DNA of 64,000 nt from Aquila chrysaetos chrysaetos (taxonomy: Eukaryota > Chordata > Aves > Accipitriformes > Accipitridae), in NCBI RefSeq assembly GCF_900496995.4, contig NC_044011.1, forward strand, positions 10,448,041 through 10,512,040, written 5' to 3'. Under the pieces are notes generated by a model. It saw only the letters and a list, made by a program, of their open reading frames with translations. It ran no database searches and was not told the origin of the DNA. Made by a program: the position numbers and the translations under genes. Shown here in pieces: positions 1 through 12,165 of this stretch (the stretch's first letter is position 1; every line of letters starts with the position of its first letter).

Positions 1-1476
1 CAATTTAGGAGCAACACTTTGGTCAGGATTCATTCAAAAAAAGGTAGTCTTTGCATCAACAAATGAACTTTGTTATAAACAGGTCAAGCAACACGGGAAG
101 TCAGGAACACTGGAACATGCATCCTGACCTGCCTCTGATGACTTGTCTGGCCTTGAGCAAAATGCATTAATGTGTACTTGCAGAACTCTTTAGCAGAATT
201 ATTCTGTGACAAAATACCTCCTTCTGTGGTAAACTTCTGAGGAGTAACAGTTGCTCCAAATATTATTCAATTTTTCTCATTTAATAGCAAACCCCCCCCC
301 CCCCAAACAAACCCTAATAGGTGCTTTTGCTTCAGTTTTAGCTTCTTATTATCTTAAATAAACAAAGCAAGCACCTTGTAATTTCACCAAGAATTGAGTC
401 TTTAAGAGTGAGCAGTGGTAGGGAATTTCAGTTTGATAGCTGAAAGTTTTCTAGGGTTATACACCATTGGAAGAGCTCTACTATAAAGGAAACATGAGGC
501 ATGCTTTTTCCTTTTGCTGTTACAATCTCTTATATCCTAACTCTGTAGTTTTCATTAATTACAATAGTAACTATTATATCCAAGGGACAATGTTTTGACC
601 CTGTTCACACAAACGGCTGGGTTATCAAATGTCCTGTATTATAGTACAGAGGAAGTTATTAAGTAGGAGGATAAAACAATTTCATCCTCTTTCCTCTGCT
701 GCTGTTTCAGGCTGCCTCTGCATACTTCAGTCTCTGCCAGCCAGGAGTGCCATGCATTACGACTGAAAGAGGCTGCACATGAGGGTTTATATGACTAGAA
801 ACTGTACATAAGGTAATGGAAAAACTGCATTTGCAGAACAAAATTTGGACTTAACCACACATCCCTCTCTTGCTGACAATCCAGATTCCTCCTCTTTGAA
901 CTTGATACCAAGTTCTTTCTAGATCTCTCTGGTGAGAACCTAAGTCATCCCAGATGATGACTATCACATTCCCACATACCTTTCTGGTGCAAGGGGGGGC
1001 ATTTAGAAGAAGCACAGATACCCTGACTGTGAATCAGGCCTGAATTTTCTTTCCTTTTTCTGAAAAGCAGCACCAGTAATCATGAAGGAAGTTGCTCACC
1101 GCTTAGGGTAAAGATGGCAGGATCAGACTCATGCCCCTGGCCTCACTTCACAAACGAGTTGTGAAAATAAACTTGGACACTATAACAGTCAGTACCATTA
1201 AAAATGCCTATGAGGGTTTAAACAACATGCAATAAATATTAGCTTGTGTTGCTGCCACACACATTGAACAAGAAAGATAAATAAAACAATTTTGAGTAAC
1301 TTCTCATTAAATGAGGCCTGCTTGGTCTTTGTTGTGAATATGGGAAATGGTCTGTGGAAAAAGAACTGGGCAGCCATGTAAACTGAAACCTACGTAAGAT
1401 ATGAAGACCCACAGAGGAAGCAGTAACTTTGCACAGGCCACTTTCATTCTGGCATTTCCATCTTTGAGTGGTTGAC
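1..1476. other. Intergenic DNA upstream of AGPAT4
   Basis: AT-rich non-coding sequence with no supported gene. The only distinctive element is a run of 13 C at 292-304. Open frames here are short and have no recognisable domains. Confidence 0.6.
292..304. repeat. Poly(C) run, 13 bases
   Basis: A C homopolymer in intergenic DNA, preceded by AAA and followed by AAACAAACCC. It is a slippage-prone tract and may be mis-sized in the assembly. Confidence 0.95.
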
Positions 1477-2072
1477 TGTCATGGTTTAACCCCAGCCGGC
1501 AACTAAGCCCCACACAGCCACTCACTCACCTCCCTCACAGTGGGACGGGGGAGAGAATTGGAAGGGTAAAAGTGAGAAAACTTGTGGGCTGAGATAAAGA
1601 CAGTTTAATAGGTAAAGCAAAAGCTGCACACACAAGCAAAGCAGAACAAGGAATTCATTCCCTGCTTCCCATGGGCAGGCAGGTGTTCAGCCATCTCCAG
1701 GAAAGCAGGGCTCCATCATGCATAATGATGACTTGGGAAGACAAACGCCATCACTCCGAACGTCCCCCCCTTCCTTCTTCTTCCCCCAGCTTTACATGCT
1801 GAGCATGATGCCATATGGTCTGGACTATCCCTTGGGTCAGTTGGGGTCAGCTGTCCCAGCTGTGTCCCCTCCCAACTCCTTGTGTCCCCCCAGCCTCCTT
1901 GCTGGTGGGGTGGGGTGAGAAGCAGAAAAGCCCTTGGCTCTGTGTGAGCACTGCTCAGCAGGAACGAAAACATCCCTGTGTTACCAACACTGATTTCAGC
2001 ACAAATCCAAAACACAGCCCCATACTAGCTACTATGAAGAAAATTAACTCTAGCCCAGCCAAAACCAGCACA
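1477..2072 (-). mobile_element. Endogenous retrovirus LTR, copy A (TGTC...CA type)
   Basis: A 596-bp LTR-like block starts TGTCATGGTTTAACCCCAGC and ends CCAAAACCAGCACA. It shares its whole architecture with the block at 56837-57418 and, in reverse orientation, with 50457-51022. The sense strand is judged to be minus, because on that strand the block carries an ATTAAA polyadenylation-type signal (complement of 1604-1609) ahead of a TTATCTCAGCCC segment. The 4 bp on either side (TGAC and TTCA) do not match, so this is not a clean solo LTR. On the minus strand, the bases just before the LTR start (complement of 2073-2088) are purine-rich, like a polypurine tract. That suggests this is a 3' LTR. 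Its ERV class is not determined here. Confidence 0.8.
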
Positions 2073-2800
2073 TTCACCACCCCTTATTCCATACCATTTC
2101 CATTTACAGCATGGTCAGGTCTCACACTATCCAATACATTCTCATTACCCACCACCGCCCTTCCCATCCTTTGATATAATACTTTTGATACATCTTTACA
2201 ACATACCTTTTGCTGGTTTTGTGTGTATGTAGCATATAAACCTAAACTGAAACAGTGCATTAAACCCCCTACTAGCTCTACCAAGTTTGAAATCTCATGC
2301 TGTGGCCATATTTTGCTACTCAGACTCATTTCAAGATCTGTTGCACTTCTGTGCCCTCTTCCCTCTCCTTAGGAGCGCTAGCTGTGGGAAGTAAGTGACT
2401 GTACTTTCCATACTTTTCTGCATAGATCCGATGTCAGCAAGGACCTTGGCAAACGTCCTCTGAAGAATTTTGCTGAAGTGGCTGAAGACACTACCGTGCC
2501 CGTCTGTGTGCCCTGCCCTTCTTCTGTTACTTGCCTTATTCCAATGAACAGTTAGTGTTGAGCAGTTCACCTTCAGGGGTGATTTTCTTGAAAACTTGGG
2601 CTATGCCTTGGAGCACTTAAGACACAGGCACATGTTGGTCCTTCGTATTCTACAGGATCAATAACCCAAGAGGGTAGGAAGGACAGCTAGGAGACTGATA
2701 ACATCTGAAAGTGCCCCTGCGAGATTTGCCAGAGTCTGCCTGCTAAAAATCCCCTTAGCTATGTTGGTAAAGCACAGTCAAAGGGCCACAGTTTCCTCTA
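2073..2800 (-). mobile_element. Possible internal ERV remnant next to LTR copy A
   Basis: This sequence lies directly upstream, in sense orientation, of LTR copy A and begins with a purine-rich stretch resembling a polypurine tract. Two short minus-strand open frames (2084-2329 and 2331-2570) have no domain I can name and look decayed. I have the impression that this flank is itself repetitive in bird genomes, but nothing inside the window proves it. The right boundary is a guess. It could instead be unique flanking DNA. Confidence 0.35.
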
Positions 2801-5670
2801 GTGTAAACCAGTACCTAGTGTCGTGGAAACTCATGGAGCTACACTGGGTTTACACCAGTTAACCAGTTATACCTATTCATAGTTCATGCCCTGATAAATA
2901 TTTAGCCAGCAGAAGGCAAGGTTCCCTATACTCGACACTGACCAGATGCACGTCAGGCTGGGGCACAGCTTCCTTTCTGCAGAGCTGCAAGTCCATCTCA
3001 TTCCCACCTGCCCCCACATCACCCCAAACAGAGCTGCCACAACCTTCCCCAAACTGATTTGCAGTCACTCAGGTAGCGAGCTGATGCAACATTAAGGAAT
3101 TCAACTCTCATCTAATTAAGATGATGCAATCAACTGGTCCACAAACACTTAAGGATCTTCTTAATAACTCTATTTTTATCAGCTTGAGTGCCAGACACTG
3201 TAGCGCGAGGTGATCATTAGTGCTGATATTTGAAGTCAAGGAAGTTCTGGCTTACTGTATTTTCCCTCATGAGCATTTGCTGCCTCCTAACCCACTCCCT
3301 CTGCCATTACTGTGCTGGTTCCCATTCACTGCTAGCATCCAATATAAAGTCATTTGCTCTAAATTACTTTAAAAGTACTGATGGCCATGCTTCCAAAAAT
3401 ACACTTTTAATAACCAGCTTCTAGGCACAATTTTAGGATATAGGAAACTAAAAGAAAACAAGGAACAAACTTGAATTTCTTTTAAGTGAAAAAATTTGGG
3501 AAAGAAGGTTTTCAAGAGCTATTTTCCTGTTGGAAGATGCGTATCATCTATTTGCTTGCCTTCATTTCCTAATTCAGAAATGGCTTCTAGATTCCCAAAG
3601 ACATTCATAATAAAATAGTTTATCTATAAAATTAAACAATTTCTGCTGCCCAAGCCTGTCACTTGTTGCCTCCATTGAGCTGTGGGGTATTATTGGTAAT
3701 ATTTTAGCCTTATTGTGCTTCATATTGTCTAGCATTATAGCGAAAGAATACTGTTCATCCCCTTAAGGTGTCAGACCCAGGTGGCTGCTATTTCCTCCCT
3801 CCCACCCATTCTTGTGAGCTCTACTGTAGTAACAGCAACAGTCTGAGGACAAGTTACTCCTGGAGACACATCATATTCCCACAAGGTCCTATTCCATTAA
3901 GAGAAGAGCTGAAACTTAATGGCAAAATCCACAAAATGCTGTGAAGACCGCTGGCCCCCTCCAGCTATGACACACAGTGATTCAGCACACGAGCCCAGGA
4001 ATCTCTTTGGGCTGTTGGATGAAGCATACCACTCTATGCAGCAGTCTTTACCACGGGGTTGTGCAAACCTCAGTTGTTTTCTCACATGATGGAGACTCCT
4101 GCACACACAGGGCATTGCTGTTTGAAAGTCCGCATGTCTTGGTGAGTGAAAGTAACACTGGCTGTAAGATCCTTACGCTGCACTAAACTGAGCACTGGCA
4201 AATCCCCTTGTCTTCGTAGAAGCTTTATTAATTTCAAGTGGATTTGGGGAAAGTCCCCTTGGCACAGCTCAGAGCAGGAGGGAGGGTCCAATTACGATTG
4301 CAATTGTTTGACCAGTGCCAATGCATAGGATTTGTTTTCAGAGTTCATTTCTTTGCCTAAATAAGGTATTTGAATTAAGAGAGAAAAAAGCATTTCATAC
4401 CAGCCAGGTAGAAAGCTTTCCCTCTGGCAAAAGACTTCTTAATTAGTTGTCATGATGGTACCACGCTGCCTGATGTAGGTCTTGTAACAGTGCTAGTGTG
4501 AGGTGGAGATTTTTCAGCCATGGGTTTTGGAATTCTATTATCTGTGTTGAAATAAACACCGACTTTTCCTGATTGTTTGTGATTCCCTTTATGAAGAAAA
4601 AGGGACAGAAAAAGAAGACAACAGGACAGAAGAGACATTTCCAGTGTATAAACAAAATCAGACTACTAGGTCACTGATATCTCAAATGCTACAACTCATT
4701 GGGGGTGGCAAGAGAAAGCAGTGCTTGGGGGGTCAGCTGAAGCCATCTGTCTCCAAGGAGCAGCTGGTGTTGAGATGCTGTTATTAACGAAATGGGATTG
4801 CTCAGTGCTGTTGATTTACTGCAGTTAGTATAGCCAATTCTGATTCATGCTACCGTTATGGCTACCGTGCCTGGGAGGCAGCAGGCTTTTTTGGTATTAT
4901 TGATAACACTTGGGACACCTGTGGTTCAAAAAAGGTGTGAAAAGCAGTAGATGTAGAGTGCTTATGTAGATTGATTTGTGGTTGAATTGCCAGGTGACTG
5001 ACTGACAGATCCCAGCCCTCAGAATTTCCTGGGCTAGCGATTCTTAGTCATCTGGGAGTTGGTGAGTTGGAAATTACATTAGCTGTGTTATTCAGATTGT
5101 AAAAAAATATGAATCAGTGGGGTTTGTCGAATTAATAACATACTGCTAGCATGGAAGTGAGCATATGAATAAGACACTGTCAAATCACTCTGAGAATGGT
5201 TGTGCTAAACCTGTAGCTACATCAAACACCTGGGACTGAGCTTGCAGATCCAGGAGCTGGTAAGGACATGGGCTCTCACCAGGCTGTGTGTGTGCACAGC
5301 AAGCCTTTTTTTGTTAACACTGACAGCTTGAGCTCAGGGGCACATGAACTCCTTTGATAAATGACAGTTAGTAGGATGACATTGACGATCCTCTGCAGAG
5401 GTGTCTCTTAACAGCAATCCAGGTCCTTCAGCCCAATCAGTTTTTAATACATCACACAAAAAAATATCTGACATGTACTGCACTCAGCTTTGGAACTCCG
5501 TATTTCCTACTGCATTTTCTGTAAAACTGCATTGTTGATGATTTTATGCCTCCTTCAAATACAAACACATGCCTAGTCAAAGCAATTCTGGTGCTGGGCT
5601 ATAGAGTCGGTCTTTCTCAGAAAACAGTCCATTCTGTGTACTGTATATAACAGTTTTCATGAGGGATTAT
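2801..5670. other. Intergenic DNA, no gene seen
   Basis: Non-coding sequence with only chance open frames. At about 2803-2870 there are two short oppositely oriented segments (GTGTAAACCAGT and GGGTTTACACCAGTT) resembling the tail motif of very old amniote retroposons. Nothing else is supported. Confidence 0.5.
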
Positions 5671-5745
5671 CTAAACTTGTGGTTGTGACACTCATCTGAC
5701 ACAAGGTCCTGGGTGTTTGAGACCCATTTGTGAAGCAGGCAGCCC
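5671..5745 (+). repeat. tRNA-derived SINE-like relic
   Basis: A stretch resembling a degenerate tRNA-type promoter: an A-box-like TGTGGTTGTGACACTCATCT is followed about 30 bases later by a B-box-like GGTGTTTGAGACCC. No tRNA cloverleaf can be drawn, and the flanks are not repeated elsewhere in the window. The best guess is an ancient MIR-like or tRNA-derived SINE. Chance similarity is possible. Confidence 0.3.
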
Positions 5746-8700
5746 TCTGATGAGGTCTTGCCTTAATAGCTTAGTACGAGGTTTAGCTGGCCATCTCCAG
5801 GAGGTTTGCCCCTCCAGGGCCAAGTGGGAGAATTGCCCAATTTCTGGCTGAGCCATATGGGCTTAGCTATAAGGTCACTTAGCACAGTTTCCTAGAGCAG
5901 GGCCTTTACCTCAGGCTTGAGGAAAGTATTAAATCGGTGACAAGGGACCCAGCAGCCTCAGGCAATGCAATGCCCAAGGAACTTGAGGATTGGTTTCAGG
6001 ACAGCCTGCCAATGGTTTGTAAGAGGTTGCTAATTACTATCGATTGCAGTGATTTTTTCCAAAGGAAGTGCATTACAATTGCAAATTCACAACTGCAATT
6101 TCCCATAGACCACAAAGGAATCATCTGAATAAACAGCCTTTGATTCACCACCATCCTTTGCTGGATTCAGACTGCTGACCAGCTCCATACCCTGTTGTCA
6201 CACCCTTAGCTATCCCTTAGGCCCCGAGCTTTTCACAGAATCAAAGAACAGAAGGGAGGAAGATACAATGGGGCAGCTTGTGCCATGAAGCAAAGACGGA
6301 CAGGGTGATTTCTAGGGTACAAAGAGAATCAGGGCCCTTATACTGAAAGAGTGCTGGTGGTTGCTGTGATTTGTGCTGGAGGCCACACTTAGGACTGAAG
6401 CAGACAAGAATACAGACAGCACATGGGGGCAGCTGGAGGCAAAAGCAAGCTCTTACAGAAATGCCCTGATCTTTTATGTCTGATAGTGGTTATGGAGGGG
6501 GTCTGCCATGGCACAGTGGCTGGTACTGTTTTGAAAAGGGAAAAGGTGTGGCATCATCACTTAGTGTGCACCTACCAAAAGGCATCCCCGGATTACATGC
6601 CTTTCTTACATCCTTTTAAGCTTTCCCCCATGTGCAGGCTGCAGGACAGCAGGGCATGGTACAGAACTGGAACCAAATGCGTATAAAGTACTACAGTTAA
6701 GGATTCAAAGGTAAATAATTAGTAGATGCCAGCAAGGCAGCCAGAAAATCTTTCACATAGAGGCAATTTCTCTTCAGAAAGCATAACATCACTCTTTCAA
6801 CAGTGTTTTCTTTTCATTACAGCCTGTCTTAAGAGCATTGTGGTGTTTGAAATAGCCTAAGCACTATGAGGCCTGGGCTTCTGAGAACTACTCTGTCATT
6901 TTTCTCACAGGTGTCCAGTCTGCTTTTTGTTTCCTGGATCCTTTTCTTTTTGAGTGACTGCTATCGAAGGATGATCAGATGTCATAATGAGATTTCCAGC
7001 TATTTTATGTAAAAACTTTCCCGTTTTAAGGTTTTCATGCTCACTTAAGAGTTTTATATTCAGGCATTATTTTCCTTTTCTCTGGAACTTACTATTTTTC
7101 TTAATACAGCACCCTTATGCAATAGCCAGTTCTGGAGTTGCGTCTGTATCCAATGAAACCAATGAAATACCACTGGGAGCAAGATCAGGCCAAATCATAG
7201 AAAACGAAGAACTAAGGGGTCACAGCAGGCCTGTCTCCTGCTGTGACATTGGAAATAGTGGGTTCCCAAGACCACAGCTTCAGAGGGGAGAAAGATTGAC
7301 TGGAAGAAATTAGAGGAAAAGTAGTGTCCTGTACGCTTTTCACACAGGACACAGATCTGCTCTATTTAGTGGAATAAGGCAATCTGAATGTATAGTGTAC
7401 TGTACTTTTTTTCAGTGGTATCACAGGTATTTGGCAGCCCAAGGCAAAACCAGTACAAAATCTTATCTGACTCTTTCACCCCTTTTCTCTAAGTCCTGAG
7501 CTTCTAATGTTGTTTGTGTCTGTATTCCCTGTTATCATGACTTATGCAATCTGTTTCTGCAATGTAGTATCAAAAATGTTGTCCCAAATTTTTTCATTCC
7601 TTAATGTGCATAATACACATTTACAAGATGTAAGTATACAGTAAGTATTCAGCTTTTACCCAATTAGCTTTCAGCTAATGCCTTTTTATTTAAAAAAAAT
7701 CTATTTCATCAACCACCAGCTCATTTTAAGAAAGCAAGCAACAGTACAGAATGCCAGTTATCTCCATTTGTGAGGGGTCAAATTTGCTCACACCAAGTAT
7801 CTTAGTCTATAAGGTGTACCACTAAATTTAACCCTTGAGTCTTCAAGAACCATACTTCCCAGAATGTCTCTAAAGTGTGGGGTCTTTATGAATAATTAGT
7901 GGGCTCTACTAAAGTACACAGAATAAAATTTGACACAAATCTGTTCTTCAAATACATCAGACTGCACAGAAATTAAATATATACATATATATTCACCATC
8001 CATATAAAGACTGCTGCATAGTGGGTATTTCCTGCCACCTAACCAGGATTTATCCCATAATTTTCTTGGGAAATAGACAGCTCCCTGATGTTCCCTTCAG
8101 ATAAAGCAGTCGTTACAAAAGTAGCACATAAAAGAACAGTAGATAGAGACTGCAACAGCTGATCAAGAGGAGAGTTGTGTCCTGTCAATGTTCCAGTATG
8201 GACAGCGTGGTGCAGGGTTGGTGAGAGGACCTGCAGCAGGCAACATGTTCTTCAGTAGAGCAATGTGTAAGGGTGAGTATTTTGACTGCTGCTTCTTAAA
8301 AGTTTTGGTTTTTTGTTTTTTTTTTTTTTAAATTACCTTTCCAGTTCTGTGTAATTGAACAAACAGATAATCAAATGCTAACTTTAATGTAAATTTGGCA
8401 AGGGAACAAGAGTTGCTCCCTGCCAGAATGAAGATGAATGCTTTAAGTGTGTCTTAAAGCTTCTGTCTTTTATGGGCAGGCTGAGCATGCAGCCATTCAC
8501 AGGGTGAGGACACTGCTACAGAATTCATTACAAGCTAGATCAAGCAGCATACACTTATTGCAGGGATTGCCATTTTCTGTAAGTTTGTAAAAGTTCAAAA
8601 TGGCAGGCTCGCATAGCTCGTCTCTACACATTATTGCAACATAAAGCAGCCTTGTCCTCATCATACTGAAATAATTATTTCCTCTTCTAGGTGAGGAAAT

Positions 8701-9170
8701 GTACACATACAAGCAAAAAGAATGGTTGTGTCGATTTGTTTCTGACTGTTAATGTCTGTGTAACTGTATATGCAGATCAGGTATTGCCCTTGAAGACCTG
8801 GAGAGCAGCCAGTGTGCCTCTTTCCTGGTGAGCTTGATGTAAACACAATTATGCATAAGCAGCGTTTGTTATTATAGGGTCTGAGCTACTCCAGCTTCCA
8901 AGTCGTTCAGACCAAGATTTTGTTCTATGGTTTCTTACCTCTGCTTCTGGAAGAGTAGCAGTTTCCTGAGTACCCTCTACACAGTACACAACCTTTGCAG
9001 CTCCAAAGTGATCTTTCCTCTAAGATCTTAGAGAAATTTCACCCCCCCACACACACACCCATGACCATGACAGTAACAGATGTTGGCAACTCTGTGTTTC
9101 CAAGGTGCCATCGAAGCCCTCACCACTTTGTCACTCTCTGAACCATGTTTGATCAGAGCTCCTGCCACTG
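5746..9170. other. Intergenic DNA, no gene seen
   Basis: Non-coding, AT-rich. It contains a T14 run (8316-8329), a short alternating AT stretch near 7978-7992 and a C/CA-rich stretch near 9040-9060. The 108-residue frame at 6987-7313 has no recognisable domain and no splice or promoter context, so I do not call it a gene. Confidence 0.5.
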
Positions 9171-9210
9171 GTGTGTGTGTGTGCACGCGCATGCATGCGT
9201 GTGTGCGTGT
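9171..9210. repeat. Alternating purine-pyrimidine tract (GT/GC), Z-DNA-prone
   Basis: Forty consecutive bases alternate purine and pyrimidine without a break. They begin as a (GT)6 repeat and continue through GCACGCGCATGCATGCGTGT to GTGCGTGT. This composition, GT repeats plus GC dinucleotides, is the classic sequence requirement for left-handed DNA. It lies about 4.4 kb upstream of the AGPAT4 CpG island. Confidence 0.9.
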
Positions 9211-12034
9211 AAAATTTCTGCTGTCATCTGCACATATGGGTATATCTAAAACTAGTCATCTGAGCCATCAAGTTTGGGCCCAAAGTGGTACACAAAGTCT
9301 TCATTTTAATCAAGCTTTAAGAAAACAAGGAAAACAAATCTCTGGCATTTTGTATTAGATATGTGTGTAGAGAGAAACAAAGGCCCCTCTTCTCCTAAGA
9401 GGTAGGCTTAAGTTGAATACTTAAAACAGTCATGGAAATAATATTTGCACGTGTGTAAGGAGTGCTTATTTTGTGGATGTCAGTAGATGCGAAAATATTT
9501 GGTCTAATTCTGCAAAAAGTAATTTGGAAAACTTTATGTATGGCATGATCCTTGGTATTTATTAAAGGAATGGTATACTTCAAAAATGATAAATGCACCA
9601 TAATTGATTAGTAGCCATGGACCTGTTGCAGAAAATGAAGCATGCTGAAAGAAGAAACATGTTAAAAGAAACATGGTTTTTCTGCATCTCAGCCAGTATT
9701 CTTTCTCTATGGGCTAGACTTTGTAAAGGGTCAAACTGGACAGTCTGGAGCTTCAATTCCTGTAATGCATCTCACACAGCTCTTTTGCTAACACATATTC
9801 AATTAAAGAATGAGTCTAGTCTAAAATTAACTGTGGCCCCAGGGTTTAGTTTTAACAGGGTGTTTCCATTTGTGGGTACTGTGTGGCTTCTTTGCAGGGA
9901 AGTGGGGTTTTCTGTGTGAAAGGAGTGGATCCACTGTATAGCTGAGGGAGAGGAGAAGCTGGCAGGTGTCACGGTTAGGGTTAGTCTGCACTAGAAAAAC
10001 TTGCCCAGAAAAGCTAGTTACACAGGCTGTGAGTGTGTAATTTTCACCACCCACCCCACCCCGGCATATTTAAACTGACACACCTGCATCTGTATTAGGA
10101 TTTCTATCATTACAACAATGCATTGTATCAGTAACTTTCATTTTTGGTTTCCATATTTATATAAACTGTTAGCATCTGGCTTCCTAAAGGAAAAAAATTG
10201 TGCAGTCATGCTATATGCATCAATCCTTACAGTAATCTTGAACTTGTTAGCTGATTTTAATCAAGCCCAAAAAAGCAGCAGAGATCTCAGACACAATTAC
10301 TTTCCCACAGATTTCAGAAAGATGGATAAGCCAAGTACAGGAAAGACTTCCTGTTATTGCCTGCACGGAGAGAGAGCCTGCAGTTCAGCCTTTATTACAC
10401 TCAACCTACACAGAAGAGGAACATTATGAATGCTTTTAAATGCAGGAAACGTGTCTTTTATAATCTGTTCCTTATTAGATATTAGAGAATCTAACCATAA
10501 GACATGCAGCAAGAGTAAACTGGAGTTCCTTAGTCCAGCTGCTCATGGCAGCATATCATAGTGTACCCCTATATATTATCCACCCTATAAGTCTAGCAGC
10601 ATCAACACTACGGGTGCTGCCTTTCTCTAGGCTGGCATTGCTAGAATTGCAGAACTTTCCAGAATAGGTAAGTTTTTACCTGCCACAAAATTTGTGAAAT
10701 CAAATTCACAAGACACTTAAAAGTGCGTGTGGTGAGTAGGGTTGGGGGTCCAGCTGTTAGAACCAGCAAGCAGTTAATTTCACTTCAGTCGTGAGAGATA
10801 CCTGGGTTCCTCACCAGCTGGAGTGCATGCTTTGCCCAGCAGGAGTCTGGGGTTTTGTGGTTTGGTTTTTTTGGTGTGGTTTGTTGTTGTTGTGTTTTGG
10901 GCGGTTTTTTTTTGGGTTTTTTTGTTTTTTTCTTACAGGGAAACTCATTGAAAGTCACCCATTTCACACACAGTGAGAAATAGCCCTTGGATAGCTGGGA
11001 GGAGTCATCGCCTGGTCTAAGTTCCTGACTCAACTCTTGAGTCTTGCCTAATGCAAATAAGGTATTTGCATGCCCCCAAGCAACAAGGAAAGAACTTCAC
11101 TGAAGGTGCAAACTCAAGCACTCAGAACAAGGAAATGCCAAAACTGAGACCTGAAGAAACTTAATTTAGCTGCTCTTGGCCATATGGTGTTTTGGGTTTT
11201 TTAATTAGCTGTACAAATCTTAATATACTCTATTCAGTGCTCTGGAGGGTAGAGCTTAAGGAAAGAGAAAGATAATCTGATTCTTTTTTATCCTCCTTGT
11301 TCATAGCACCTAAAAAAATACACAGTGAGGAACTCACAAACCTTGCTCTTAATACAAAAGTATTTTTTTGCTGTGGGCTTTCCTGTCTCAGTCTTTACCA
11401 TAGTATCTAACAGCTTCATGAGATTAATACATTTACCTTTTAAACTCCAATTTAAATAAGGGGGTTTTATTATTCACATTTTTCTGGTTAGACTTTTGAG
11501 AAATAGATGTGTTGCATCAAAACTAGGATTTATGTCTTCACTGGAGAGTTTTCTCAGGTGTAAAGCATCCATAAATCCTACTATATTCAGCTGTAGCTCA
11601 ACCCTAATGAAAGCAAGAAGGCATATTTTTATTATGGCTTCCCAGAAAATGGGGAACATACAAATAACCAGCTGCAGAGAGTTTAATCTCAAGGCCAGAT
11701 AAGCAAAAGATGTTCAGGCACTACCACACTCAGCATCAGGGTGCCTGAATTTTGGACCCTTGGCTCTCAGGACAACACCTAGACCCTTAGTGAGATGCCT
11801 TGGAATAATATACCCAAAATCTGTATGTGTAGTATATGAAGCTGCTTAAAGTAGCTAGTACAGGATGCTTAGGACATGGCTGTGCCACAAACACAGCTGC
11901 CCTCCAGAATTACATATCTCATTCAGGAATTTTAAGTCTTCTCCCTCTGCCTGGAAGTGTCCCTTTTTAAAAATGCAGCCACAGGAGTCAGTCTTTTAAA
12001 GTATGGCTGGACAAATACCCTTTACCAATCTCTC
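9211..12034. other. Intergenic DNA with a T/G-rich low-complexity patch
   Basis: Non-coding. At 10850-10935 there is a T- and G-rich low-complexity stretch of repeated TTTGG/TTGTTG words. Its complement produces the lysine-, proline- and glutamine-rich frame at 10785-11033, which is an artefact of that composition. No gene, RNA or transposon is recognised. Confidence 0.5.
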
Positions 12035-12165
12035 TCCACGTAACAGTTCAGCAGTTAGACCACTGGCCTGAGGATGTCAGTGAGCTGGATTCAACTCCTT
12101 CGTGACCAAACGGGAGGAAGGTTGCCAAATCTTGACTTCCTGAACAGTACACCCACCCACCCCAC
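12035..12165 (+). repeat. MIR-like / tRNA-derived SINE relic
   Basis: The sequence CAGCAGTTAGACCACTGGCC resembles an RNA polymerase III A box. About 30 bases later GGATTCAACTCC resembles a B box with one extra base. The spacing and order fit the tRNA-related head of a MIR-type SINE. No acceptor-stem pairing is evident, so it is not a tRNA gene. The boundaries are approximate. Confidence 0.35.

Noticed and set aside
10785..11033. Minus-strand frame with a Lys/Pro/Gln-rich stretch.
   Set aside because: It is the translation of a T/G-rich low-complexity tract and has no gene context.
12035..12110. A tRNA gene, suggested by the B-box-like GGATTCAACTCC.
   Set aside because: No acceptor stem or anticodon arm can be paired. 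It is kept only as a SINE-like relic.
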